Origin: an uncultured Pseudoflavonifractor sp.
GTDB lineage: Bacteria > Bacillota > Clostridia > Oscillospirales > Oscillospiraceae
Length of the DNA: 58,104 nt
Direction: 5' to 3'
Assembly (NCBI GenBank): GCA_947577065.1
Contig: CANPTT010000011.1
Location: forward strand, 1 to 58,104
Shown here: piece by piece, positions 31,421 through 39,371 of the stretch
Layout of the letters: the number at the start of each line of letters is the position of its first letter
How positions within the stretch are numbered: the stretch's first letter is position 1
Notes under the pieces: generated by a model
What the model was told of the DNA's origin: nothing
Seen by the model: the letters and a program-made list of their open reading frames with translations, nothing else
Database searches by the model: none
Program-made: the position numbers and the translations under genes

Positions 31421-33203
31421 GGACCATGGCAAGACCACGCTGGTGGATGAGATGCTCAAGCAGGGCGGCATCTACCGGGAGAACCAGGCCACCGTGGACC
31501 GGGTCATGGACTCCGGCGACCTGGAGCGGGAGCGGGGCATCACCATCCTGGCCAAGAACACCGCCGTCCACTATAAGGACGCCAAGATCAACGTGGTGGA
31601 CACCCCGGGCCACGCCGACTTTGGCGGCGAGGTGGAACGGATCCTGAAGATGGTCAACGGGGTCATCCTGTTGGTGGACGCCGCCGAGGGCCCCATGCCC
31701 CAGACCCGCTTCGTCCTGTCCCGGGCCCTGGAGCTGGGCCACCGGGTCATTGTGGTGGTCAACAAGATCGACCGGCCCGACCAGCGGGTCCATGAGGTGG
31801 TGGACGAGGTCCTGGAGCTTCTTCTGGATCTGGACGCCACCGATGAGCAGCTGGACTCCCCCATGCTGTTCTGCTCCGGCCGGCAGGGGACTGCCTCCTA
31901 CTCCCCCGACGCGCCGGGGACCGACCTGACGCCCCTTTTCGACACCATCATGGACTATATCCCCGCCCCCCAGGCGGATACCGGGGCCCCCTTCCAGATG
32001 CTGGTCAGCTCCATTGACTACAACGAGTTTGTGGGCCGGATCGCCGTGGGCCGCATTGAGCGGGGCACCATCCGGCAAAATGACGAGATCGTGGTGTGCA
32101 ACTACCACACCTCCGACGCCGCCCCCAAGAAGGCCAAAGCCACCGCCATCTATGAGTTTGACGGCCTCAGCAAAGTCCCCACCACCGAAGCCACCGCCGG
32201 CAACATCATCGCCATGAGCGGCATTGGCGACATTACCATCGGCGACACCATCTGCGTCCCCTCCGCCGTGGAGCCCATCGAGTTTGTCAAGATCTCCGCC
32301 CCCACCATGGAGATGACCTTCTCGGTCAACGATTCCCCCTTCGCCGGCCGGGAGGGGAAGTTCGTCACCTCCCGCCAGATCCGGGAGCGGCTTCAGCGGG
32401 AGACCATGAAGGACGTGTCCCTCCGGGTCACCGAGGTGGAGAATTCCACCGACTCCTTCAACGTGGCCGGCCGGGGCGAGATGAGCCTCTCCATCCTGAT
32501 GGAGACCATGCGCCGGGAGGGCTATGAGTTCCAGGTCTCTCCCCCCCGGGTCCTCTTCCGGGAGATCGATGGGGTGAAGTGCGAGCCCATTGAGCGGCTG
32601 GTGGTGGACGTGCCCGCCGACTGCGTGGGCAGCGTGATCGAAGCCATCGGCAAACGGAAGGGGGACATGCTGGACATGACCCCCGTGGGCGACCGGATGA
32701 AGGTACAGTTCCTGGTGCCCTCCCGGGGCCTTTTTGGCTACCGCAACGAGTTTTTGACCGCCACCAAGGGAGAGGGCATCATGGCCTCCGTCTTTGAGGA
32801 GTACGCCCCCATGAAGGGGGAGATCGCCCGCCGTTCCACCGGCTCTCTTGTAGCCTTCGAGACCGGCGAGGCGGTGACCTATGGCCTCTTTAACGCCCAG
32901 GAGCGGGGCGCGCTGTTCATCGGAGCGGGCACACCCGTCTACGCAGGCATGATCGTGGGCGAATGCCCCAAGCAGGAGGACATCTCGGTCAACGTGTGCA
33001 AGAAGAAGCAGCTGACCAACATGCGGGCCTCCGGTTCTGACGACGCCCTCCGTCTGGTGCCCCCCCGCCAGATGAGTTTGGAGCAGGATCTGGAGTTCCT
33101 GGCCGATGACGAGCTTCTGGAATGCACTCCGGAGAATCTGCGCCTTCGCAAGCGCATCCTGGATCACAGCGCCCGGATGCGGGAGGCCAGCAAAAAGAAA
33201 TAA
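31377..33203 (+). CDS. typA: Ribosome-associated GTPase TypA/BipA
   Basis: A 608-residue translational GTPase of the EF-G family that acts in 50S assembly and stress adaptation, particularly at low temperature. G1 is AHVDHGKTT (14-22), G2 lies in RERGITILAKN, G3 is DTPGHADF, and G4 is VNKID. EF-G-like domains III and V follow (GRGEMSLSILMETMRREGYE) and the BipA-specific C-terminal domain contains RGALFIGAGTPVYAGMIVGE. The ATG at 31377 has GAAGGAG upstream; a longer frame open from 31242 is only leader. The leader and first codons are duplicated upstream. Confidence 0.95.
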   Translation: MQNDKLRNVAIIAHVDHGKTTLVDEMLKQGGIYRENQATVDRVMDSGDLERERGITILAKNTAVHYKDAKINVVDTPGHADFGGEVERILKMVNGVILLVDAAEGPMPQTRFVLSRALELGHRVIVVVNKIDRPDQRVHEVVDEVLELLLDLDATDEQLDSPMLFCSGRQGTASYSPDAPGTDLTPLFDTIMDYIPAPQADTGAPFQMLVSSIDYNEFVGRIAVGRIERGTIRQNDEIVVCNYHTSDAAPKKAKATAIYEFDGLSKVPTTEATAGNIIAMSGIGDITIGDTICVPSAVEPIEFVKISAPTMEMTFSVNDSPFAGREGKFVTSRQIRERLQRETMKDVSLRVTEVENSTDSFNVAGRGEMSLSILMETMRREGYEFQVSPPRVLFREIDGVKCEPIERLVVDVPADCVGSVIEAIGKRKGDMLDMTPVGDRMKVQFLVPSRGLFGYRNEFLTATKGEGIMASVFEEYAPMKGEIARRSTGSLVAFETGEAVTYGLFNAQERGALFIGAGTPVYAGMIVGECPKQEDISVNVCKKKQLTNMRASGSDDALRLVPPRQMSLEQDLEFLADDELLECTPENLRLRKRILDHSARMREASKKK

Positions 33204-33214
33204 GGTCCCTTTTC

Positions 33215-33246
33215 AAGCCCCGGGCTTATGCGGCCCGGGGCTTTTT
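33215..33246 (+). terminator. typA terminator
   Basis: AAGCCCCGGGC (33215-33225) pairs with 33233-33243 and is followed by TTTTTCT. Confidence 0.9.
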
Positions 33247-33331
33247 CTCTCTCAAACCCGGGTAGCCTTTCCGGCGGCTATCTGCTATACTATTCCACAG
33301 CATGGCAAACTTCCCGAAAGGAGGCGCTTTT

Positions 33332-34150
33332 ATGGAATATAAAATTGGGGATCTGGCGGCTACGGTGGGACTGCCCGTCCATGTGGTGCGGTTTTATGAA
33401 AAATACGGCATCGTCTCCCCCAGACGGACAGGGGACGGGAAATACAGGACCTTTGAGGAGCTGGACCTGCGGCGGCTCACCCTGGCCCGACACCTTCGCA
33501 GCTTTGGTTTTTCCCTGGAACAAACCGCCGAACTTTTAAGCTCCAGCAGCTATTCCCGGCAGTATGAGGTCCTGGATCAGCAGGCCAGCCGGATCCAGCA
33601 GGAGATCCGCCGTCTGGAACGGGTCCAGCGCTCCATCCACCGCGAGCTGGCCGACATGGACTTTGCCCAGGAGACGCTGGAGGAATGTAAGCTCACCCGG
33701 CTGCCCGGTATGTACTGGCTGTTCTCCCACACGGAAAAGCGGGATTTCCCCTCCTCCTCGGCGGACGGCGGCCTTACCGCCCGTGTTATGGGCCATATGC
33801 CCTTCCTGCGTTTTTTCCTGCTGGTCCGGCGGGAGGATCTGCTGTCGAAGGGATACTTCCCCTACCGGTGGGGGGAGGCCTTTGAGGAGGACCAGCGGGA
33901 CCTGCTCTCCCCTGAGGATCTGGAGCGGCTGACCTATCTGCCGCCCAGGAAATATCTTGCCGCCTCCACCCTGGTGGATGACGCCTGCCTTATCACCCGG
34001 GAAATGTTCGCCCGGCAGCTGGCGGAATGTGAGCGGCAGGGGCTGCGGGTAGGGGATCCGGTATGCGCTGAGCTTCAGGGACGCTGGTTTGACAGCGCCG
34101 GGCAGGCCAGAGCCGCTGTGGTATGTTATCTTCCTGTGGAGGAGCCGTGA
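33332..34150 (+). CDS. MerR family transcriptional regulator
   Basis: The 272-residue regulator has an N-terminal MerR winged helix (YKIGDLAATVGLPVHVVRFY at 3, then EKYGIVSPRRTGDGKYRTF), a dimerisation coiled coil (about 80-125, QASRIQQEIRRLERVQRSIH) and a large C-terminal part of roughly 145 residues that may bind an effector and that I do not recognise. The ATG at 33332 follows AAAGGAGG; an extended -10 (TGCTATACT) lies at 33283-33291. The next gene encodes a secreted flavoprotein behind a promoter with the 19-bp spacer and dyad typical of MerR activation, so that gene is its likely target. The effector is unknown. Confidence 0.9.
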   Translation: MEYKIGDLAATVGLPVHVVRFYEKYGIVSPRRTGDGKYRTFEELDLRRLTLARHLRSFGFSLEQTAELLSSSSYSRQYEVLDQQASRIQQEIRRLERVQRSIHRELADMDFAQETLEECKLTRLPGMYWLFSHTEKRDFPSSSADGGLTARVMGHMPFLRFFLLVRREDLLSKGYFPYRWGEAFEEDQRDLLSPEDLERLTYLPPRKYLAASTLVDDACLITREMFARQLAECERQGLRVGDPVCAELQGRWFDSAGQARAAVVCYLPVEEP

Positions 34151-34191
34151 CGGGCTCCTCCACAATTTTTGTGAAATTTTTAATTTTCCTC

Positions 34192-34222
34192 TTGAGTCTC
34201 ATCTAAGGTGAGGGTTTATAAT
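34192..34222 (+). promoter_or_regulatory. MerR-type promoter (19-bp spacer with dyad) of the flavoprotein gene
   Basis: TTGAGT (34192-34197) and TATAAT (34217-34222) are 19 bp apart rather than 17. The spacer carries the dyad CTCATCT-A-AGGTGAG (34198-34212, six of seven pairs matched). MerR proteins bind such dyads and untwist the over-long spacer to activate transcription. The regulator encoded just upstream is the obvious candidate. Confidence 0.8.
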
Positions 34223-34275
34223 CAAAGATGCAAGGTCTGAAAATCCAGGACCCAAGCTAAAAAGGAGGAAAAGGT

Positions 34276-36402
34276 ATGAAAAAAAGGATCACAGCACTTG
34301 CCCTGGCCCTTGGTATGGTCATGGGTACGGTCGCCCTGGCGGCCGGAGCAGAGAAAACCATCTCTGTCACCCCTATGGGTCTGGCCATCAACGGGCAGGC
34401 CGTCACTGCCACCGCTTCCAACGGCGCTACTGGCGAGGTTTTCGCCTCCGATGGCGTCACCTACGCCCCTGTGCGTTACCTCTGTGAGCTGCTGGGCATC
34501 GATGTGGAGTGGGACAAGAATGACCCCAACACCGTGAAGCTGGCGGGCGACATAACCATCCCCACTCAGACCGCTCTCAGCTTTAAAGCCGGCACCTATA
34601 CCGGCGTGGGCACCGGTATGGGCGGCCAGGTGAAGGTGGCCGTCACCTTCTCCGCCAACGCCATCACCGCCGTCACCGTGGGGGAGAATAACGAGACTCC
34701 GGGCATCGGTACCCCTGCCATTGAGCAGCTCCCCGGCCGGATCGTGGAAGGCCAGAGCCTGGCTCTGGACGTGGTTTCCGGCGCGACCCTCACCAGCAAC
34801 GCCATTCTGGACGCGGTGGCCGATGCGGCGACTCAGGCGGGCTGTGACGCCGGTCTTCTCCGCTCTGCCCCTGTAAAGAAGGCTGATACTGCCAAGGCCG
34901 CCGAGGAGTACACTGCCGATGTGTGCGTCATCGGCGCCGGCGGTGCGGGCCTCTTCGGCGCCCTGGAGGCCGCCGAGGCCGGAGCCAGCGTCATCGTGCT
35001 GGAGAAGTCCGCCACCTGTCTGGCCTCCAACTCCAACCAGATCGGCGGCACCTGCGCCGTGGAGAGCGTCATCACCAAGGCCAACGGGGAGACCTACACC
35101 AAGGAGCAGCTCACCAAGCATCTGCTGGATTACTCCCACTACACCGTCAACTCCGCCGCTGTCCGGGACCTGGTGGACCTGATGAGCTCCACCATCGACA
35201 TTTTCCTGGAGGTGGGTGTGGAATTCAACATCGGTGCCGACCGGTTCAACACCGGCTTCCGGGACGTTCACAGCTTTGTCACTCCCAACAAGTTTGGCCT
35301 TATTGAAAAGCGGGTACTGGACGATGGGGTAGAGATTCTGTACCAGTGCCCCGGTCAGGAGCTCATCATGGAGAATGGCAAGGTAGTGGGCGTAAAGGCC
35401 GAAAAGGCCGATGGCACCCCCGTTATCATCCACTGTGACGCAGCCCTGATCGCCACCGGCGGCTTCCTGGGCAATGAGGAGATGATGAAGGAACACTTCG
35501 GTGATGTGAACGTCCGGGTCATGACCGGCGTTACCACCTGCACCGGCGATGGCATCAACATGGCTCTGGACGCCGGGGCCCAACTGGGCAAGACCTTTGC
35601 CACTTCGGTCAACGACCTGGGCGGCACCAACTCCAAATCCTCCTGCATGGACAACTTCGGCGTGTACATGATGGACCGGAACCAGGCTCTCACCTTCGGC
35701 ATGGGCTGTGGTCTGTTCGTCAACAGCTACGGCGACCGTTTCTTCAACGAGTATGTTCTGGCCAACGAGCCCCTGGCCTCCGGCGGCGAGGCCCTGCTCC
35801 ACGCCGGCCCCAACGGTTACTACTATACCATCATCAACCAAGAGTTGGTAGATTCCTGCCTGGACAAGGGCTACTTTAAGAGCATCGGCAGCCCTGAGAT
35901 CTACTATGACGCCATTGCCAACGAGGGAAGCCCCGTGATCATGCACAACACCCCCCTGCCCCGTCTCCAAGAGGATCTGGAGCTGGGCATCCAGGAGGGC
36001 TGGGTCTGGAAGGCTGACACCATTGAGGAGCTGGCGGCCCAGGTCGGTATGGAGAACCTGGCCAAGACCGTCGCCAACTACGATGCCATGTGCGCCGCCG
36101 GTAAGGACACCGAATTCGGCAAGCCCGCCTCCCTCATGACCGCCATCGGGGAGGGCCCCTACTACCTCATCGAGTACCACGCCGGCTCCTGGTGCACCAT
36201 GGGCGGTATTGTCACCGATGAGAACATGAACGCCCTCACCCCCGCCATGGAGCGGATCCCCGGCCTCTACATTGCCGGCGGCGACAACGGCTCCATCTAC
36301 GCCGCGCCCTATTACGATGTGGGCGGCACCTCCTCCGGCATGGCCTTCGCCTCCGGGCGGCTGGCCGGCATGCGGATGGCGGAGTACGTCTCCCGCAAGT
36401 AA
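34276..36402 (+). CDS. Secreted flavoprotein reductase: stalk, FMN-binding and FAD-binding domains
   Basis: The 708-residue protein resembles fumarate/urocanate-reductase flavoproteins and probably uses an external organic electron acceptor. It has a signal peptide (1-23), a short stalk domain (27-90, TPMGLAINGQAV, YAPVRYLCELLGIDVEW), and an FMN-binding domain (about 98-190) with DVVSGATLTS, in which Thr171 is the expected site for covalent FMN attached by ApbE. The FAD domain has ADVCVIGAGGAGLFGALEAA at 214. The usual active-site HxxTMGG is SWCTMGG and the catalytic Arg block NRLGG is replaced by PYYDVGGTSSG, so fumarate is an unlikely substrate. The ATG has AAAGGAGG. The gene is probably activated by the adjacent MerR. 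No ApbE or membrane electron donor gene is in view. Confidence 0.88.
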   Translation: MKKRITALALALGMVMGTVALAAGAEKTISVTPMGLAINGQAVTATASNGATGEVFASDGVTYAPVRYLCELLGIDVEWDKNDPNTVKLAGDITIPTQTALSFKAGTYTGVGTGMGGQVKVAVTFSANAITAVTVGENNETPGIGTPAIEQLPGRIVEGQSLALDVVSGATLTSNAILDAVADAATQAGCDAGLLRSAPVKKADTAKAAEEYTADVCVIGAGGAGLFGALEAAEAGASVIVLEKSATCLASNSNQIGGTCAVESVITKANGETYTKEQLTKHLLDYSHYTVNSAAVRDLVDLMSSTIDIFLEVGVEFNIGADRFNTGFRDVHSFVTPNKFGLIEKRVLDDGVEILYQCPGQELIMENGKVVGVKAEKADGTPVIIHCDAALIATGGFLGNEEMMKEHFGDVNVRVMTGVTTCTGDGINMALDAGAQLGKTFATSVNDLGGTNSKSSCMDNFGVYMMDRNQALTFGMGCGLFVNSYGDRFFNEYVLANEPLASGGEALLHAGPNGYYYTIINQELVDSCLDKGYFKSIGSPEIYYDAIANEGSPVIMHNTPLPRLQEDLELGIQEGWVWKADTIEELAAQVGMENLAKTVANYDAMCAAGKDTEFGKPASLMTAIGEGPYYLIEYHAGSWCTMGGIVTDENMNALTPAMERIPGLYIAGGDNGSIYAAPYYDVGGTSSGMAFASGRLAGMRMAEYVSRK

Positions 36403-36420
36403 GCTTTCTCCCGCACACAG

Positions 36421-36458
36421 GAGCAGGCCCCGAGCTTTGGCTTGGAGCCTGCTCTTTT
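36421..36458 (+). terminator. Terminator of the flavoprotein gene
   Basis: GAGCAGGC (36421-36428) pairs with GCCTGCTC (36447-36454), followed by TTTTCTT. Confidence 0.75.
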
Positions 36459-36470
36459 CTTACGGACCGC

Positions 36471-36498
36471 TTGTTTTTTTGCGGGAAGGGTGTATAAT
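36471..36498 (+). promoter_or_regulatory. Promoter of the RidA gene
   Basis: TTGTTT (36471-36476) and TATAAT (36493-36498) are 16 bp apart. Confidence 0.6.
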
Positions 36499-36531
36499 GA
36501 AACCACGATTTTTGGAAGGAGGATCTTTGTT

Positions 36532-36909
36532 ATGAATGAGACTATCGCCACCGCCTCCGCGCCCGCCGCGGTAGGGCCCTACTGTCAGGCCAAGCTGTGC
36601 GGCAATACCCTTTATACCTCCGGGCAACTGGGGCTCATCCCCGCCACAGGAAAGCTGGCTGAAGGGGGCATTGAGGCCCAGGCCAGACAGGCCCTGGAGA
36701 ATCTGGGGGCCGTCCTGGCCGAGGCGGGCATGACCTTTGCCGATGTGGCCAAGACCACCTGCTTCCTGGCCGACATCACCGACTTTGCCGCCTTTAACGG
36801 CGTTTATGCCGAGTTTTTCAAAGGGGAAGTCCCCGCCCGGTCCTGCTTTGCCGTGAAGGACCTGCCCCTGGGCGGTCTGGTGGAGATTGAGTGTATCGCG
36901 GTGAAATAA
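36532..36909 (+). CDS. ridA: RidA family reactive enamine/imine deaminase
   Basis: The 125-residue trimeric protein hydrolyses reactive enamines and imines, such as 2-aminoacrylate, formed by PLP enzymes. Family blocks are APAAVGPYCQAKLCGNTLYTSGQLG (given here in parts: VGPYCQAK, LYTSGQLG), ARQALENLGAVLAEAG, the catalytic Arg in VPARSCFAV and a C-terminal LVEIECIAVK with the conserved Glu. The ATG at 36532 follows AAGGAGG. It stands alone between promoter and terminator. Confidence 0.93.
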   Translation: MNETIATASAPAAVGPYCQAKLCGNTLYTSGQLGLIPATGKLAEGGIEAQARQALENLGAVLAEAGMTFADVAKTTCFLADITDFAAFNGVYAEFFKGEVPARSCFAVKDLPLGGLVEIECIAVK

Positions 36910-36921
36910 GTCCACACACGC

Positions 36922-36960
36922 AAAAGGAGCCTTGCCCAATAGGGGCAAGGCTCCTTTTTT
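36922..36960. terminator. ridA terminator
   Basis: A perfect 16-bp stem (36922-36937 with 36943-36958, left arm AAAAGGAGCCTTGCCC) is flanked by a T-run on both strands and separates ridA from the convergent gene. Confidence 0.9.
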
Positions 36961-36969
36961 CCGGCAGTC

Positions 36970-37242
36970 TCAGTCGTCAAAGGGGAGGTAGGACCAGCCC
37001 AATATGACCTTTTCATTGATCTCCCCCCAAGCGCCATGGGGATATATATAGATGAAGCGTCCCTTTTCATAGGCTGCCCAGTCACAAGCCAGCTCACCGT
37101 CAGCATCTATATATTGGATCAATATGTATCGGCCCTCACTGGGGCGTTCCTCTACAGGGTGCCACTGGATGATGGTAAATTTTTTTGCTTCGGGACGTTT
37201 CATCATTCTTCTCATCTTTTCTATGCTACGCTTGTCTTGCAT
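36970..37242 (-). CDS. Small DUF551-like protein
   Basis: A protein of about 90 residues starting at MQDKRSIEKM; shorter starts at 37215 or 37206 are possible, and none has a good ribosome site. The core is WHPVEERPSEGRYILIQYID, followed by ELACDWAAYEKGRFI and a final GWSYLPFDD. The pattern (W-x-P-V-x-x-R-P-x-x-G, then a strand-rich part and a closing W-x-P-L-P) recalls the phage-derived DUF551 family, which has no known activity. It faces a ribbon-helix-helix gene over an AT-rich gap with an inverted repeat. The lower GC content suggests accessory origin. Confidence 0.55.
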   Translation of the reverse strand: MQDKRSIEKMRRMMKRPEAKKFTIIQWHPVEERPSEGRYILIQYIDADGELACDWAAYEKGRFIYIYPHGAWGEINEKVILGWSYLPFDD

Positions 37243-37256
37243 ATTAATAGCACATT

Positions 37257-37290
37257 TTGTCTTACAATTCAAGTATGAAGTGTAAGGCAA
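37257..37290. promoter_or_regulatory. Inverted repeat between divergent small genes
   Basis: TTGTCTTACA (37257-37266) and TGTAAGGCAA (37281-37290) are inverted copies with nine of ten matches and a 14-bp spacer. The location, in the divergent promoter region ahead of a ribbon-helix-helix gene, suggests an operator. Confidence 0.5.
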
Positions 37291-37303
37291 GAGGGTGACA
37301 GAT

Positions 37304-37489
37304 GTGGCACGTAAACACAAATTTAAAATTCCAGCTATTCCTCCTACCACCTCAAAGAGCATCCGTTTCCCCAATGATATTATCAAAGAAGTGGAAACAG
37401 CGATTCAGGGTACGACCTGTAATTTTTCTGCGTTTGTGGTAGAGGCCACCCGCCTTGCATTGGAGGATTTGAAGGATTCCGAAGACTGA
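37304..37489 (+). CDS. Small ribbon-helix-helix DNA-binding protein
   Basis: A 61-residue protein, best started at the GTG at 37304, which has GAGGG nine bases upstream (an earlier GTG at 37295 is inside that site). KSIRFPNDIIKEVETAI is a classic ribbon strand plus helix A, and FSAFVVEATRLALEDL is helix B of Arc/MetJ-type repressors, as in the YlcI/YnfO family. It probably binds the adjacent inverted repeat. It is not obviously a toxin-antitoxin antidote because the divergent neighbour is DUF551-like. Confidence 0.72.
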   Translation: MARKHKFKIPAIPPTTSKSIRFPNDIIKEVETAIQGTTCNFSAFVVEATRLALEDLKDSED

Positions 37490-38080
37490 TGGGTGACATC
37501 AGATTTTCAACTGCGTGGTTGCGAAAGACCATTCTTTGCCGGGCCAAAGAATGGCCTCTCGCGCTCTCCAAGAAAGCCCTAAGGTCAAGACCAAGTGTAC
37601 TAAAGTCGGCTCTTGCTTCTTTTCGTCCCGCGGTTCCTCTTGCCCCGCGCCCGCGCGTACGTTTGCGGAACACAAAAAAGATGCCGTTGCAATTACGCCG
37701 CCTCTGTTCTACACAGCTTGATGCCTGGTTCTTCTCAGGACTTTGGGGCGTGAACACGGTGCAATAGAAGGAAAAATGAACGAACCCCGGCGGCGTTACG
37801 AAGTAAGCCGCTGGGGTTTTCTTTCTGCCGTTAAGACAGCTTGGGGAGGGTTCCAAGGCGAGGGGGCCCGCAGGCCCCCTCCCTTGGTCGTTTCAAGGGG
37901 AGTCCAGAGGGGGAAATCGAAATCCCCCTCTGGCGTCTTTTCTGGGGGTCTGGGGGCGTCTTTTCCACGCGGAAAAGATGTCCCCCAGATTCACTCAGTT
38001 GAAATAGAACCCCTCTCAGGCGGGTTTGGAACCCGCCCCTACGATAGAGAGTGCGGACGGCGCGTTTAGGAAGCCGCGCC
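37490..38080. other. Noncoding stretch with six stem-loops
   Basis: No credible gene was found in about 590 bp. Stem-loops occur at 37529-37554 (CCATTCTTTG arms), 37785-37816 (CCCCGGCGGC with GCCGCTGGGG, then TTTTCTTT: a good terminator), 37853-37887 (CCAAGG-C-GAGGGGGCC arms), 37904-37933 (CCAGAGGGGGA arms), 37949-37989 (TCTGGGGG outer arms) and 38019-38037 (GGCGGGTT-TGG-AACCCGCC). The last resembles the REP-like palindrome at 23715. It may be decayed mobile DNA or structured RNA. Confidence 0.7.
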
Positions 38081-39235
38081 CTACGGGTTCTTCAGCAGCC
38101 GCTCATGCCCGAACACCATAAGGGCCAAAAGCGCCAGCAGAAAGAAAGGAAGGAGCGCAACCCCCACATACTCCGCCAGCACACCAAAGAGGGGAGGCAT
38201 GAGAAGACTTCCCGTGTAGGCGCTGGCCATCTGGACTCCGATAATGGCCTGAGAGCGCTCTGTGCCAAAGAGGTCCGGGATGGAGTGGATGATACTGGGG
38301 TAGATGGGGGCGCAGCCCAGGCCCACCAAAATAAGCCCCGCCAGCGCCACCCCCGGCCCTGCCGGAAGGAGAAGGGCGGCCGCTCCCAAAAGAATGAGCC
38401 CCTGGCCCAGACGGATCATCTGGTGGTCCCCCAGCTTGAGAGTGATAAAGCCGCAGACCGCCCGGCCCAGGGTGATGCCCAGGTAGAAAAGCCCTGCGTA
38501 CCGGGCTGCCGTCTCCGCCTCTACCCCCCGGCTCAGGGTCAGGTAGCTCCCCGCCCAGAGACCCGCCCCCGATTCCAGGGCGCAGTAACAGAAGAACATG
38601 GCGATGACCGACCGGACCCCGGGGATGGCCAGGACCTCCTTCAGGGAGAGGGGACGGTCCGGCTTTTTCTCCTCCCCTTCGGCGGCTCCGGTCCTCCGCC
38701 AGAGAGGCAGGGTAACGATCAAAAGGGCGGTAAGGAGGAGCTGAAGAAGGCCCACCGCCCGGTAGCCCATGTTCCAACCTTGGCCTCCGGCCAGGGCAAA
38801 GCCCATAATGTAAGGCCCCGCCGTTGCCCCGACGCCCCACATACAGTGGAGCCAGCTCATGTGGCGGCTGGCGTAGTGGAGGGCCACGTAATTATTGAGG
38901 GCAGCATCCACGCTCCCGGCCCCCAGTCCGTAGGGGATCGCCCAGAGGCAGAGCATCCAGAAGGAGGAGCTGACAGAAAAGCCGAAGAGGGCCGCCGCGG
39001 TGAGGCACACGCTGGCAGCGGTGACCCTGCCCGGGCCAAAGCGGCGGGTGAGTCGATCACTCTGGAGACTGGAGACAATGGTCCCCACCGAGATGACCAT
39101 GGAGACGATCCCGGCGTAGGACACGGGAACGTCCAGCTGGGGATACATGGTGGGCCAGGCCGAGCCCAGAAGGGCGTCGGGAAGGCCCAGGCTGATGAAG
39201 GAGAGGTAGATCACAGCTAAAAGCAGATGGGTCAT
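38081..39235 (-). CDS. MFS transporter
   Basis: A 384-residue major facilitator with about twelve hydrophobic segments. The first helix reads LLLAVIYLSFISLGLPDALLG, typical of the FucP/sugar-type and related fungal-like MFS groups, and the loop 2-3 motif is SDRLTRRFGPGRV. ALNNYVALHYASRHMSWLHCMWGVGA is the helix-4/5 region common to this group (in parts: ALNNYVALHY, MSWLHCMWGVGA). Substrate cannot be told; sugars are possible. It is monocistronic, divergent from nothing, and lies between the hairpin-rich gap and the M20 operon. Confidence 0.85.
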   Translation of the reverse strand: MTHLLLAVIYLSFISLGLPDALLGSAWPTMYPQLDVPVSYAGIVSMVISVGTIVSSLQSDRLTRRFGPGRVTAASVCLTAAALFGFSVSSSFWMLCLWAIPYGLGAGSVDAALNNYVALHYASRHMSWLHCMWGVGATAGPYIMGFALAGGQGWNMGYRAVGLLQLLLTALLIVTLPLWRRTGAAEGEEKKPDRPLSLKEVLAIPGVRSVIAMFFCYCALESGAGLWAGSYLTLSRGVEAETAARYAGLFYLGITLGRAVCGFITLKLGDHQMIRLGQGLILLGAAALLLPAGPGVALAGLILVGLGCAPIYPSIIHSIPDLFGTERSQAIIGVQMASAYTGSLLMPPLFGVLAEYVGVALLPFFLLALLALMVFGHERLLKNP

Positions 39236-39323
39236 AAGAGCACCCCTTTGGAGAATGATTTCCCGGGAATTATACCACGATCGAGGGGAGGAGGGAAGAG
39301 TAAAAAGCGGAGGGCATGGAAAG

Positions 39324-39352
39324 GGCAGCGCGGCATTGAGTGCCGCGCTGCC
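39324..39352 (-). terminator. Terminator after the M20 hydrolase gene
   Basis: A perfect 12-bp stem GGCAGCGCGGCA (39324-39335 with 39341-39352) ends the ABC-hydrolase operon; the following T-run on the minus strand is short (CCCTTTCC). Confidence 0.7.
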
Positions 39353-39371
39353 ACACTTTTCCCTTTATCCC

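Noticed and set aside
34222-36180. 652-residue minus-strand frame opposite the flavoprotein gene
   Set aside because: Antisense shadow; the plus strand encodes a clear stalk-FMN-FAD protein.
37489-37767. 92-residue plus-strand frame after the ribbon-helix-helix gene
   Set aside because: It has no ribosome site, crosses stem-loops and translates to basic low-complexity sequence with no domain; treated as noncoding.
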